NCBI RefSeq assembly: GCF_014649775.1
Contig: NZ_BMTR01000029.1
Span: 1 to 64,000, forward strand
DNA from: Streptomyces longisporoflavus
GTDB lineage: Bacteria > Actinomycetota > Actinomycetes > Streptomycetales > Streptomycetaceae
Direction of reading: 5' to 3'
Length of the DNA: 64,000 nt
Under the pieces are notes generated by a model that made no database searches, was not told where the DNA came from, and was given only the letters and a program-made list of their open reading frames with translations. Positions 26,091-34,542 of this stretch are shown here, piece by piece; the stretch's first letter is position 1, and every line of letters starts with the position of its first letter. The position numbers and the translations under genes are program-made.

Positions 26091-26623
26091 CCACGCCGCC
26101 ATCACGCCCAAGCCCGCCCCCCGGCCGCAGACGGCGCGTGCTTCGCGCGGTCGGCAACAGCTGGCTCCTGCGCCACTGCGGACCTCACCTGCTGCCCCGC
26201 CTGGACCGCTGCTTCCACCGTTGGACCCGGGGCCGCTGGATGCCCAGCCGCCTGCTGGTTCCGGTCCTGATCCTGCACACCACACGCCGCGACGGCACCA
26301 CCTGCCGCACGCCCCTCCTGGCCGGCCGGACCGCACCAGACACCTTCATCGTCATGGCCACCAACTTCGGCCGCCCCCGGCACCCCGCCTGGTCCTGGCA
26401 CCTGCTGCGCGAACCGCACGCCAGGGTGCACTGGCGCGGCCGTTCCTGGCCGGTCCGAGCACGCCTGCTGTCCCCCGAGGAACAGCGAGAAGCCCGGGAC
26501 GAGATCCTTGCCGCAATGCCGTGCTTCGACGACTACGCCCGCCGCAGCGGACGAGATATCCGGGTCTTCGTCCTGCGCCCAACCTCCCTGCACGTATCCG
26601 CGCCCGGACGCCACCTGAACTGA
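26087..26623 (+). CDS. Ddn-like F420H2-dependent reductase family protein
   Basis: 178 aa. Belongs by eye to the deazaflavin-dependent nitroreductase (DUF385) family: VLILHTTRRDGTTCRTPLL, FIVMATNFGRPRHPAW and HLLREPHARVHWRG match the conserved beta-strand and the G/R-rich F420-binding segments. Members reduce quinones or nitro compounds with F420H2. The GTG at 26087 overlaps the SDR stop and has GGAGAGGAG just before it, so synthesis is coupled to the SDR. This links two reductases, one NAD(P)- and one F420-dependent, in one operon with an ABC transporter. Confidence 0.82.
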   Translation: MTTPPSRPSPPPGRRRRVLRAVGNSWLLRHCGPHLLPRLDRCFHRWTRGRWMPSRLLVPVLILHTTRRDGTTCRTPLLAGRTAPDTFIVMATNFGRPRHPAWSWHLLREPHARVHWRGRSWPVRARLLSPEEQREARDEILAAMPCFDDYARRSGRDIRVFVLRPTSLHVSAPGRHLN

Positions 26624-26699
26624 GCCCCGGTACGCGTACAGGTCCCTCCCCGTCGCAGGCCGCCCGGCCCGGCCCGGCGAAAGCCGTGCGGTCACAGCA

Positions 26700-27500
26700 C
26701 TAGCTTCCGCTGGGCATCATCGACATCAGCAGTTCGTGAGTCTCGACGTCGGCGGCGGCCACAAGTCCACGGCCCGACTCACCGATCGGGGAACCGTCGA
26801 TCCCGGTGACAGTGCATCCGGCCGCCCGGCACAAAGCGATACCGGCCGCAAAGTGCACACTCCCGGAGAGGTCGCCGCCATCGGTGACATACGCGGCGCG
26901 CTTACCGGCCGCCACCCAAGCCAGCGCCAAGGACGTGGACACGACGCGCGGCCGGAAACGCTCGACGAACTCAGCGCGCGCCAGCAGGTCAACGGCGCGG
27001 AACCCGGGTGCATGGGGAAACGGCGGGTCCAGGTTGACGTCCACCAGACGGGTGGCAGCGGTAGGCATCAGGAGCGCGTCGTCAGCCCCGTCACGCCGCA
27101 CCCGGGCGGCCTCGCCGTCGGTGAAGAACACCTCTCCGCTGAACGGGTCGGCCACAGCCGCCGCCTCGTCGCGCAGCGCTACGTTGACGGCCACCAGCAT
27201 GTTGCCGACAGCGTAGTTCAGCGTGCCGCACAGGGGGTCCACCAGCCACTGGCGCACCGTGGCGGCGGCACCCTGCTGCCCGCCTTCCTCTCCGAGCACC
27301 GCGTCGTCGGGTCGCGCGGCGCGGATGACGCCGAGGATCGTCTTCTCGGCCTCCACATCGGCGGCGGTGGCAAAGTCCCCGGCGCCCTTGTCGATGCGGT
27401 CGAGCCGCTGGCCGTACATGCGCCGGATCACGTCAGCGCCGGCCCGCACCCCGGCTATCGCGACTGCGGCATCGTCAGAACCCGCGTATGAGTTGATCAC
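26700..27500 (-). CDS. IMPase-fold protein with substituted metal ligands
   Basis: 266 aa of the inositol monophosphatase/FIG superfamily. FATAADVEAEKTI and VLGEEGG keep the first metal-binding acidic residues. The central motif, normally WVIDPLDGTxNF, reads WLVDPLCGTLNYA, replacing the second Asp by Cys. The C-terminal WDxAAG reads VHFAAG, replacing that Asp by His. Two canonical metal ligands are thus changed, while the fold motifs around them are kept. The enzyme may use a different metal, a different chemistry, or be non-catalytic. GTG start at 27500; it is convergent with the Ddn-like gene. The same Cys form is, to my memory, seen in other Streptomyces homologues. Confidence 0.85.
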   Translation of the reverse strand: MINSYAGSDDAAVAIAGVRAGADVIRRMYGQRLDRIDKGAGDFATAADVEAEKTILGVIRAARPDDAVLGEEGGQQGAAATVRQWLVDPLCGTLNYAVGNMLVAVNVALRDEAAAVADPFSGEVFFTDGEAARVRRDGADDALLMPTAATRLVDVNLDPPFPHAPGFRAVDLLARAEFVERFRPRVVSTSLALAWVAAGKRAAYVTDGGDLSGSVHFAAGIALCRAAGCTVTGIDGSPIGESGRGLVAAADVETHELLMSMMPSGS

Positions 27501-27616
27501 GCTCGCAGCCTAGCGAGGCGATAGCCGCCGCCAGGCCGGATCCCGTCGGGGCCGGCGGCCTCCCATTCCGGACCGCCGGGCCCGACCGGCCGGCAGCCGG
27601 GCCTGGCATGGCCGGG

Positions 27617-28603
27617 TTATCCGTCTACCAGGTTCATGTGCATTTCGTTGTAGCGGTCGCCGCGGACGCCGATGCGGGCCGCCAGCGCGTCCAGATCCGC
27701 TCGCTCGTCCGCGGACAGTTCGACCTGCGTGGCGGCGGCGTTTTCCGCTACGCGGGCGATGCGGCGGGTGCCGGGGATCGGCACGATCCACGGGTGCTGG
27801 GCGAGCAGCCAGGCCAGGGCCACCCCTCCGGGGGTGGCGTTTTTCGTGTGGGCCAGGGCGGCGACGTGGTCGATCAGTGCCTGGTTGGCGGCGAGGTTGT
27901 CCTGGGCGAACCGCGGAATGGTCGTACGGATGTCGCCGTCGGTGAACGCGGTCGTGGTGTCGACGGTGCCGGTGAGGAAGCCCTTGCCGAGCGGGCTGAA
28001 GGGGACGAATCCGATGCCGAGTTCGGCAAGGGCGGGCAGGACTTCGGGCTCGGGGTCACGGGTCCACAGGGAGTACTCGCTTTGTACCGCGGTCACGGGG
28101 TGGACGGCGTGCGCCCTGCGGATCGTCGCGGCGCCGGCCTCGGACAGGCCGAAGTGCCGTACCTTGCCGTCCTGCACCAGTTCGGCGACCGCGCCCGCGA
28201 CGTCCTCGATGGGTACGTCGGGGTCGACCCGGTGCTGGTAGAAGAGGTCGATCGTGTCCGTGCGCAGGCGGCGCAGTGAGGCGTCGGCGACCCGCTTGAT
28301 CTGCTCCGGCCGGCTGTCGAGGCCGACAGGCTTGCCGTCTTCGATGCGCCAGCCGAACTTGGTGGCGACGACGACCGGTTCGCGCACTGGAGCGAGTGCT
28401 TCACCCACGAGTTCTTCGTTGGCGTAGGGGCCGTAGACCTCGGCGGTGTCGAAGAACGTGACGCCGTGATCGACGGCGCCGCGGAGTACGGCGATCATGT
28501 CCTGCCGGTCGCCGGGGTTGGGCCCGTAGCTCTGGGACATGCCCATGCAGCCGAGGCCGATGGCCGAGACCTCAAGGCCCTGGCCGAGGGTACGCGTGTG
28601 CAT
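27617..28603 (-). CDS. Aldo/keto reductase (AKR13-like)
   Basis: 328 aa NADPH-dependent reductase. Catalytic tetrad visible: Asp and Tyr in FFDTAEVYGPY, Lys in VVATKFGW, His in LFYQHRVD. Begins MHTRTLGQGLEVSAIGLGCMG and carries FVPFSPLGKGFLTG and IPIPGTR-type cofactor segments (IVPIPGTRR), as in the AKR13 group common in actinomycetes. AGGAGG 7 nt before the ATG at 28603 is an ideal ribosome site. It lies 53 bp downstream of an XRE regulator on the same strand, so the two may be one operon. The substrate is probably an aldehyde or ketone stress metabolite. Confidence 0.92.
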   Translation of the reverse strand: MHTRTLGQGLEVSAIGLGCMGMSQSYGPNPGDRQDMIAVLRGAVDHGVTFFDTAEVYGPYANEELVGEALAPVREPVVVATKFGWRIEDGKPVGLDSRPEQIKRVADASLRRLRTDTIDLFYQHRVDPDVPIEDVAGAVAELVQDGKVRHFGLSEAGAATIRRAHAVHPVTAVQSEYSLWTRDPEPEVLPALAELGIGFVPFSPLGKGFLTGTVDTTTAFTDGDIRTTIPRFAQDNLAANQALIDHVAALAHTKNATPGGVALAWLLAQHPWIVPIPGTRRIARVAENAAATQVELSADERADLDALAARIGVRGDRYNEMHMNLVDG

Positions 28604-28656
28604 GGTGGTGCCTCCTGTGTTGTCAGTAATCGCGATGCGGCGGGCGGGATCACGGT

Positions 28657-29547
28657 TCAGTGGCTGCTGGTGGGATCCGGGTCTGCGGTTGCCGCGGCGT
28701 CCTCGGTGACGGCCCATGCGGCCAGCAGGTGCAGTGCGTCGCGGGCAGGGGTGTGCGGGGCGGCGCTGTACGCGGTCAGGGTCAGGCCGGGCTGTGCGGG
28801 CAGTTCCATGGCGTCGAAGTCGAGGGTGACCTCGCCGACGACCGGGTGGCGGAAGGTTTTGTGTCCGGTGTGGTGCAGGCGCACGTTGTGCTTGGCCCAC
28901 GCGGTGCGGAACTCCTCGCTGCGCGTGACGAGTTCGCCGATCAGCCCGGTGAGGTCGCTGTCGCCGGGGGTCCGGCCGGCCTCGGTGCGCAGCAGGGCGA
29001 CGGTCGTGTGCACGGACTGCTCCCAGTCGGGGAAGAAGTCCCGGCCGTGCGGGTCCAGGAACTGGAAGCGGGCGACGTTGACCGGGCGCGGGGCGTCAGC
29101 AGTGAACAGCGGTGCGTACAGGGCGCGGCCGAGGCGGTTGACGGCGAGGATGTCGAGGCGGCCGTTGCGGATGAAGGCGGGGGAGTCGGTCATGGAGTGA
29201 AGGACGCGCAGGACACTGTCCGGGAGCGGGCCTCGGACGCGTTTGGCGCGGCGGGCGGGGCGTTTGGCGACGGCGCGGGCCAGGTCGTACAGGTGGGCGC
29301 GTTCGGCTTGGTCGAGCCGCAGGGCGTTCGCGACGGCGTCCAGGACGCTCTCGGAGGCCCCGGCGAGGTGGCCGCGTTCCAGGCGGACGTAGTAGTCGAT
29401 GCTGACTCCGGCGAGCATGGCCACTTCCTCGCGGCGCAGGCCGGGCACGCGCCGGTTGCCGCCGTAGGCGGGCAGTCCGGCCTGCTGCGGGGTGATCTTC
29501 GCGCGGCGGGATGCCAGGAAGTCGCGGATGTCGCTCTCGGTACTCAC
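28657..29547 (-). CDS. XRE family regulator, MmyB-like
   Basis: 296 aa. N-terminal helix-turn-helix LRREEVAMLAGVSIDYYVRLERG, followed by the MmyB-like ligand-binding domain (SPAFIRNGRLDILAVNRLGR, ARFQFLDPHGRDFFPDWEQ). This class of one-component regulator is abundant in Streptomyces and usually controls an adjacent SDR or reductase. GTG start at 29547 with the -10-like TAGCCT 7 nt upstream and no spaced leader, consistent with a leaderless mRNA. A second such regulator occurs at 43567 with the same start-site motif. The aldo/keto reductase just downstream is the likely target. Confidence 0.92.
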   Translation of the reverse strand: MSTESDIRDFLASRRAKITPQQAGLPAYGGNRRVPGLRREEVAMLAGVSIDYYVRLERGHLAGASESVLDAVANALRLDQAERAHLYDLARAVAKRPARRAKRVRGPLPDSVLRVLHSMTDSPAFIRNGRLDILAVNRLGRALYAPLFTADAPRPVNVARFQFLDPHGRDFFPDWEQSVHTTVALLRTEAGRTPGDSDLTGLIGELVTRSEEFRTAWAKHNVRLHHTGHKTFRHPVVGEVTLDFDAMELPAQPGLTLTAYSAAPHTPARDALHLLAAWAVTEDAAATADPDPTSSH

Positions 29548-29550
29548 GTC

Positions 29551-29571
29551 TTCCAGGCTATTTCCAGGCTA
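29551..29571 (-). promoter_or_regulatory. Duplicated TAGCCTGGAA element before XRE gene
   Basis: On the minus strand TAGCCTGGAA occurs twice, 11 bp apart, directly before the GTG. The proximal TAGCCT fits a -10 hexamer for a leaderless transcript. The distal copy, preceded by CGCC, is shared with the second MmyB-like gene at 43552-43562. Confidence 0.55.
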
Positions 29572-29624
29572 GGCGGGCGGGTGCGGACGAGGGGGGCTCT
29601 GTCGGTACCTGTAACGGCCGGTGC

Positions 29625-30080
29625 TCAGGCTTCCCGGGCCACGTCGGCCACCTGGTCGAGCACGTCCCGCAGCTGGGCCGATCCCTTCGGGCCGAGAGCG
29701 CCGGTGATCTGCAGCTCGATGCCGGCGATCACTGCGTCGGCCTCGCGCAGCATGGCGCGCCCGGCGTCGGTGAGGTGCAGTTCCTGCACGTGCCGGTGGC
29801 GCGGGTGTTCGCGTCGCTCCACCTGCCCGCGGCTCTCCAGGCGCGCCACCAGCGAGGCCACGGCCTGGGGGGTGACGTTGAGCCGGCGGGCCAGCTCCGC
29901 GCCGGTCAGTCCCGGCTCGGAATGCACCGAGATCAAGAGCGTGTAGTGCGAGGCGGCCAGGCCCAGCGGGCGCAACCGCTGCTCCTTCAGTGTCTGCACA
30001 GCCAGTTCCGCGCGGCGCAGCGCCCAGGTGACCCGGTCAAGAGCGCCGGCTCCGACGGGATCCTCGTCGTTTCGTGTCAC
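29625..30080 (-). CDS. MarR family regulator
   Basis: 151 aa. Winged-helix core: LGLAASHYTLLISVHSEPGL, TGAELARRLNVTPQAVASLV, ARLESRGQVERREHPRHRH, then the C-terminal dimer helices. It is divergent from an SDR gene with an inverted repeat in the 71-bp gap, so it is probably the repressor of both. The GTG at 30080 (VTRNDEDPVGAGALDR) is preferred to one 17 codons upstream that would run into the operator region. The ribosome site is poor. Confidence 0.88.
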   Translation of the reverse strand: MTRNDEDPVGAGALDRVTWALRRAELAVQTLKEQRLRPLGLAASHYTLLISVHSEPGLTGAELARRLNVTPQAVASLVARLESRGQVERREHPRHRHVQELHLTDAGRAMLREADAVIAGIELQITGALGPKGSAQLRDVLDQVADVAREA

Positions 30081-30108
30081 GGGACAAGGATATGGCACTT
30101 CATGGCTA

Positions 30109-30138
30109 TCAAGCGTTTGACAGCTGACCAACGCTTGA
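30109..30138. promoter_or_regulatory. MarR operator, TCAAGCGTT-N12-AACGCTTGA
   Basis: Perfect 9-bp inverted repeat (30109-30117 and 30130-30138) with a 12-bp spacer, centred between the divergent MarR and SDR starts. The right arm ends 13 bp before the SDR ATG. It is the best candidate binding site for the MarR protein. Confidence 0.8.
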
Positions 30139-30151
30139 GGACAGTGGTGGC

Positions 30152-30943
30152 ATGACTCGCACCATTGCTCTGATCACTGGCGCCTCCTCCGGCATCGGCG
30201 CCGCCTACGCCCGGCTCCTGGCGGACGACCACGACCTCGTCCTGGTGGCGCGGCGCGCCGACCGGCTCGCCGACCTCGCCGGGGAACTCCGCGCCCGCGG
30301 GGCAGGCGTCGAGGTGCTGCCCGCCGACCTCATGACCCACGACGGCATCGCCGCCGTCACCGGCCGCTTGGCGGACGCGGACGTCGGCATGCTGGTCAGC
30401 AACGCCGGCGCCGGCGGCTACGCCCCGCTTACCGACGCTGAGCCGGCCGACATCGACGGCCTGCTCACCCTCAACGCCGTGGCCCCGATTCAACTGGTCC
30501 GCGCTGCCCTGCCCGGAATGCTCGCAGCAGGCTCAGGCGCGATCATCACCGTCGCCTCGCTGCTCGCTTTCAGTGCGGGCGTCACGGATCCGCGAGCGCC
30601 CCGGCGCACCCTGTATGTCGCCGCGAAGGCCGCCACCCTGGGCTTCACCCGCACCCTCGCGGCCGAGATCGCCGATACCCCGGTCCGCGTTCAGGTCGTG
30701 TGCCCCGGCGTCGTGGCGACGGACTGGAACGGCGGCGCCGGCCATGACATCCCCTGGGCGATGTCGCCCGAGGACGTTGCGTCGGCCAGCCTGATCGGCC
30801 TGCGCCTCGGCGAGACCGTCTGCGCGCCCGGTCTGGAGGGCCAGGACGCGGCCTTGGATGCCCTGCTCGCCGCAGAGGACGCGTTCGTCACGGGCGGCAA
30901 CCAACCCGCACTCGCGGCCCGCTACGCACAAGCGCGAGCCTAG
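30152..30943 (+). CDS. Short-chain dehydrogenase/reductase
   Basis: 263 aa classical SDR. LITGASSGIGAAYARLLA cofactor motif, SNAGAGG (NAG), catalytic Ser region ITVASLLAFS, and YVAAK as YxxxK. The PG motif VVCPGVVATDW is typical. It resembles the YqjQ/DltE-like SDR group. It is controlled, by position, by the divergent MarR and the inverted repeat upstream. GAGGAC about 11 nt before the ATG is an acceptable ribosome site. Substrate unknown. Confidence 0.92.
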   Translation: MTRTIALITGASSGIGAAYARLLADDHDLVLVARRADRLADLAGELRARGAGVEVLPADLMTHDGIAAVTGRLADADVGMLVSNAGAGGYAPLTDAEPADIDGLLTLNAVAPIQLVRAALPGMLAAGSGAIITVASLLAFSAGVTDPRAPRRTLYVAAKAATLGFTRTLAAEIADTPVRVQVVCPGVVATDWNGGAGHDIPWAMSPEDVASASLIGLRLGETVCAPGLEGQDAALDALLAAEDAFVTGGNQPALAARYAQARA

Positions 30944-31189
30944 GACTGCGACGGCGAGTGGGCAGGTGACCCCTCGCGCAGAGCGCTGCCGGATCATTGT
31001 CCTCCGGCTTCCTCCGGCGTCCGTACGCCGGCAGCAGGAACACCGAAGCTCACCCGTCTGCAGCAGATCGACCCGGCCACGTACTCCGCCAAGCCGGCCG
31101 ACAGCCCCGGCTCCCCGCGAGGCACCACCGCGAAAGGGGTACTGACAGAGCCTCCCGCGCCCGCCCGCGACCGCGTATCACTGTCGATT

Positions 31190-32191
31190 ATGGAATACAC
31201 GCGCCTTGGAACCTCAGGCCTCACCGTCAGCCGTCTCGCGCTCGGCTGCATGACCTTCGGAGACACCTCGACCGGTTTCAGCAAGTGGGCACTCGGCGAC
31301 GAAGAATCCGAGCCGATTTTCCGGCAGGCCATCGAATCGGGAATCACGTTCTGGGACACCGCGAACGCCTACAGCTATGGCACCTCGGAAGAAATCGTCG
31401 GTCGTGCCGTCAAGAAGTACTCGCGCCGCGAGGACATCGTGCTCGCCACCAAGGTCTTCTACCCCATGCACGCCGGCCCGGGCGGATCCGGAACGTCCCG
31501 CAAGGCGATCATGGAGCAGATCGATGCGTCGCTGACCCGGCTCGGCACCGACTACGTGGACCTCTACCAGATCCACCGCCTCGACTACGACACGCCCGCC
31601 GAGGAGACGATGGAAGCCCTCCACGATGTCGTGAAGGCGGGCAAGGTGCGCTACATCGGAGCGTCGTCGATGCTGGCGTGGGAGTTCGCCAAGCTGCAGC
31701 ACACAGCCGACCTGCACGGGTGGACGCGGTTTGTGTCCATGCAGGACCAGTACAGCCTCCTCATGCGCGAAGAGGAACGGGAGATGTTCGGCCTGCTCGC
31801 TGATCAGGGTGTCGGCAGCATCCCCTGGAGCCCGCTGGCACGCGGCCGGCTAACCCGGCCCCGGGGCGAGGAGACCCGCAGGTCCGAAACCGACCCCGCG
31901 TACGAGCGCCTCTTCGTCGAGGAGCAGTCCAACCGGAAGATCATCGAGGCAGTGCAGACGGTGGCCCGGGCCCGCGGTGTGTCGATGGCCACGATCGCGC
32001 TCGCCTGGGTCCTGGCGAACCCGGTGGTCAGCGCCCCGATCGTCGGGGCATCCAAACCGCATCACCTCAAGGACGCCGTCGCAGCCCTCGACATCACCCT
32101 GACCGACGAAGAGGTCAGCGCGCTCGAGGAGCCCTACACACCGCGGCTCGCCACCGGCATGAGCGCCGCGGACCGCCCACCGGCCCGCTAG
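31190..32191 (+). CDS. Aldo/keto reductase (YajO/YhdN-like)
   Basis: 333 aa. Tetrad: Asp and Tyr in FWDTANAYSYGTSEE, Lys in LATKVFYP, His in YQIHRLDYDTP. Begins MEYTRLGTSGLTVSRLALGCM and carries VGSIPWSPLARGRLTR and APIVGASKPHHL, matching the AKR group of YajO/GSP69-like enzymes. No ribosome site precedes the ATG at 31190, but a -10-like TATCAC lies 8 nt upstream, so the transcript may be leaderless. It stands alone, convergent with a nitroreductase. Distinct from the AKR at 27617, which it resembles only at family level. Confidence 0.92.
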   Translation: MEYTRLGTSGLTVSRLALGCMTFGDTSTGFSKWALGDEESEPIFRQAIESGITFWDTANAYSYGTSEEIVGRAVKKYSRREDIVLATKVFYPMHAGPGGSGTSRKAIMEQIDASLTRLGTDYVDLYQIHRLDYDTPAEETMEALHDVVKAGKVRYIGASSMLAWEFAKLQHTADLHGWTRFVSMQDQYSLLMREEEREMFGLLADQGVGSIPWSPLARGRLTRPRGEETRRSETDPAYERLFVEEQSNRKIIEAVQTVARARGVSMATIALAWVLANPVVSAPIVGASKPHHLKDAVAALDITLTDEEVSALEEPYTPRLATGMSAADRPPAR

Positions 32192-32215
32192 CCCGAGGGG
32201 CCCGGGTACTGCGTG

Positions 32216-32923
32216 CTACTGCGCGTCGAGGATTCCAGGCGTGTCGTGCAGGACAACGCTCTGTTCGAGCGGGACGCGCCCCATGTGGAAGCTGTTCGCC
32301 GGTGCGGCCAGGTCGGCGTTGCCGAAGGAGATGCCGAACAGCAGCTTGAGATCCTCGGGAACGCCCAGGAACTCGCGGACGGTGTCGGCGTACATCCCGA
32401 GCATGGTCTGCGGAATGCCGCCGAGCCCCCGGGCCGTCAGTGAGAGCAGGAAGTTCTGTGCGTACATGCCGATGTCACCGGCCACCCGCACGCCGTCGCC
32501 GAACGCGGGCATGAAGAGAAACGCGGCATGGGGGGCTCCGTGGAAATTCAGGTTCTCCCTGGCATGCGCATTCCTTGCTGCCCGGTCCGAGCGGGGTATC
32601 CCCAGAGCCCCGTACACGGTCGCGGCGTGGTCGTGCGCCCGGTCGAGATAGGCGCCGTCGCCGAAGTCGGCGTAGCTGAAGGAGAAGTCGGAGGAGAACC
32701 GCTCTTCCTCATCGGCCTTGAGCAGCTCCTTGCTCAGGGCGTCGCGCGCCGCACCCGAGACGACATGCACCGTCCAGGGCTGGGTGTTGCAGTTCGAAGG
32801 GGCAGCCTGAGCGTCTTCCAGCACGCCGCGGATGTCCGACGGGGCGAGCGGTGTGGGGTGGAACTTCCGCACGGAGTACCGGGCGCGCACGATGTCGGTA
32901 ATGGGCGAAGCTGTGGCAGGCAA
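32216..32923 (-). CDS. Nitroreductase family FMN oxidoreductase
   Basis: 235 aa. RARYSVRKFHPTPL and APSNCNTQPWTVHVV are the FMN-binding N-terminal motifs; VAGDIGMYAQNFLLS and GLGGIPQTM the central ones; and LLFGISFGNAD near the end. NAD(P)H-dependent reduction of nitroaromatics, quinones or enoates is expected. The start is TTG at 32923, supported by GGAAGGAA 6-7 nt upstream; no better start exists. It lies 86 bp after an F420-NADP reductase-like gene on the same strand, and both follow a TetR regulator, suggesting a common regulon. Confidence 0.9.
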   Translation of the reverse strand: MPATASPITDIVRARYSVRKFHPTPLAPSDIRGVLEDAQAAPSNCNTQPWTVHVVSGAARDALSKELLKADEEERFSSDFSFSYADFGDGAYLDRAHDHAATVYGALGIPRSDRAARNAHARENLNFHGAPHAAFLFMPAFGDGVRVAGDIGMYAQNFLLSLTARGLGGIPQTMLGMYADTVREFLGVPEDLKLLFGISFGNADLAAPANSFHMGRVPLEQSVVLHDTPGILDAQ

Positions 32924-33009
32924 AACGATTCCTTCCAGGGGGGACGGTCGGTGACCGCGGTTGCGTCTGAGGGGGGTGTGGTGGGCTCGGCGGCGGTGCC
33001 GGGTGCGCG

Positions 33010-33744
33010 TCAGCGGTGGAGGGAGCGGTTGAGCTCGACCGTCTCGTCCAGCGTGGGCATGGAGGTGAGGACGGCGAAGCGCTCCATCTGGCGTTCCCGG
33101 TTGCGCGGCGCCTCGGCCTTGTCGGCTCGTTCCAAGGCCGACTTCAGGTCCGTCAGGCCCAGTTCGGTGCAGTAGGCGGGTGTCATCGGCTGCTGGCGCC
33201 AGGAATCGGCCAGCACTCCGGCGTCGTACGGGTCGAAGCCGCTCTCGTCCACCAGGTGCATGGCCACGCGCCGTGCTTCCTCAGAGTCGCCGGCGACGGG
33301 GAGTGCGATGCGGCCGGGAGTTCCGGCCGGTACGCCCTTGGACTGCAGGGTGCCGGCCAGGGCGGCGTTCCACGCCTTGACGATGGGCCGCCCCAGTTGC
33401 CCGGCGACCCACAGACTCTCCACCTGGCCCTGCTCGACCGCGTCGATGGGACCGCTCAGGTGGGGGAAGTAGTTCGAGGTATCGATGACGACGGTCTCGT
33501 CGGCGACGGCGTCGAAGAGGGCTCTCAGGGACGGGATCCGTCCGAAGGGGACGGAGAGGATGACCACGTCCTTGTCCTGAACGGCGTCCGCCGCGCGTAC
33601 CGCCTGCGCGCCGTACTCCAGCGCGGCGGCGTCGATCGTCTCGGGGCCCCGGGAGTTCGCCACCTGGACCTCGTGTCCGGCCGCGCTGAACTTGCGCGTC
33701 AGCGTGGCGCCGACCGCTCCTGCGCCGATAACACTAATTCTCAT
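33010..33744 (-). CDS. NADPH-F420 reductase-like NAD(P)-binding protein
   Basis: 244 aa. The N terminus ISVIGAGAVGATLTRKFSAAGHEVQVANSRGPET is a Rossmann motif with the NSRGP loop that reads the NADP phosphate in F420-dependent NADP oxidoreductases. VILSVPFGRI, VVIDTSNYFP and KAWNAALAGTL continue the family pattern. It may exchange hydride between NADPH and F420, or be one of the non-F420 reductases of this fold. ATG at 33744 with AGGGAC about 7 nt before it. Neighbours (TetR upstream, nitroreductase downstream) suggest a redox-stress role. Confidence 0.85.
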   Translation of the reverse strand: MRISVIGAGAVGATLTRKFSAAGHEVQVANSRGPETIDAAALEYGAQAVRAADAVQDKDVVILSVPFGRIPSLRALFDAVADETVVIDTSNYFPHLSGPIDAVEQGQVESLWVAGQLGRPIVKAWNAALAGTLQSKGVPAGTPGRIALPVAGDSEEARRVAMHLVDESGFDPYDAGVLADSWRQQPMTPAYCTELGLTDLKSALERADKAEAPRNRERQMERFAVLTSMPTLDETVELNRSLHR

Positions 33745-33889
33745 GATTTGTCCCTCTCAATGTCGCACTACCCCCAGAGGGGCGGCGGGGTGTGACGGTT
33801 GACCGCGCGGGGAGGAGGCCGCCGGGCCCTTCGACGGCGCCGGCGGCGGCCGACGGCGGCCGGCTGCGGGGAATGCGGTGGCCGGTGGC

Positions 33890-34486
33890 CTACCCCTTGT
33901 CGTTCTGTTCGCGGTATCCGCTCTCGATGAGCGTGCGCAGGCGGCCGAGTGATTCTTCGTCGGTGGCGCCGGTGCCGCTGATCCAGGCGGTGGAGACGGC
34001 CGCGAGGTACAGGTCGTACCCCGTCACCGAAGGCCGCGCGAGCCCTGCGGTCTGCGCGGCGCGCAGATACTCCTCGGTGGTGGCGATGAGGTCGTCGCAG
34101 GGGAGGGTGAGCGGGTTGTCCGGCTCCCGCTCCCTGGCCGCGGCCATGAGGGGTTCCGGCAGCCCGCTGAAGGCGCTGAAGTACTCCTCCATCGCGCGCA
34201 GCCACTGCCGCAGCCTCTCGGAGGCGTCAGCGAGCCGCGCGATCTCCGCCCGGCGGGCCACCAACTCCTCGGAGCGCGTCTGGAGCACGGCCGCCAGCAG
34301 CGCCTCGCGGGTCGGGAAGTGCCTGTACAGCGTGGCGGGCCCGACACCTGCCTCCTTGGCCACCGCCTCCAGGGAGGCGCCGACGCCGTCCCTCAGGAAG
34401 TGACGCTGCGCCGCTTCCAGGAGAGCCGCACGGTTGCGCTGGACGTCCGCACGGGGCTTGCGCTCTCGCTGTTCCTTGACGCCCAT
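33890..34486 (-). CDS. TetR family regulator
   Basis: 198 aa. N-terminal DNA-binding domain: RAALLEAAQRHFLRDGVGAS, LEAVAKEAGVGPATLYRHFP, TREALLAAVL. The C-terminal part matches the common SbtR-like TetR type (MEEYFSAFSGLPEPL). The ATG at 34486 with GGAGG 4 nt upstream is preferred to one 11 codons earlier. It heads a same-strand series with the F420-NADP reductase-like and nitroreductase genes (145 and 86 bp gaps), its likely targets. A palindrome lies 40 bp upstream of its start. Confidence 0.9.
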   Translation of the reverse strand: MGVKEQRERKPRADVQRNRAALLEAAQRHFLRDGVGASLEAVAKEAGVGPATLYRHFPTREALLAAVLQTRSEELVARRAEIARLADASERLRQWLRAMEEYFSAFSGLPEPLMAAAREREPDNPLTLPCDDLIATTEEYLRAAQTAGLARPSVTGYDLYLAAVSTAWISGTGATDEESLGRLRTLIESGYREQNDKG

Positions 34487-34525
34487 GTGCCCTCCGACCT
34501 CGTGCGTTTCTGCGATCACAACAAA

Positions 34526-34542
34526 ACGGAGGCTGACTCCGT
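34526..34542. promoter_or_regulatory. Inverted repeat ACGGAG-N5-CTCCGT upstream of TetR
   Basis: Six-base arms with a 5-bp spacer; AAAACGGAGGC occurs again in direct orientation at about 34557-34567. The position fits an autoregulatory TetR operator. The rest of the 341-bp gap (34487-34827) shows no gene. Confidence 0.55.
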
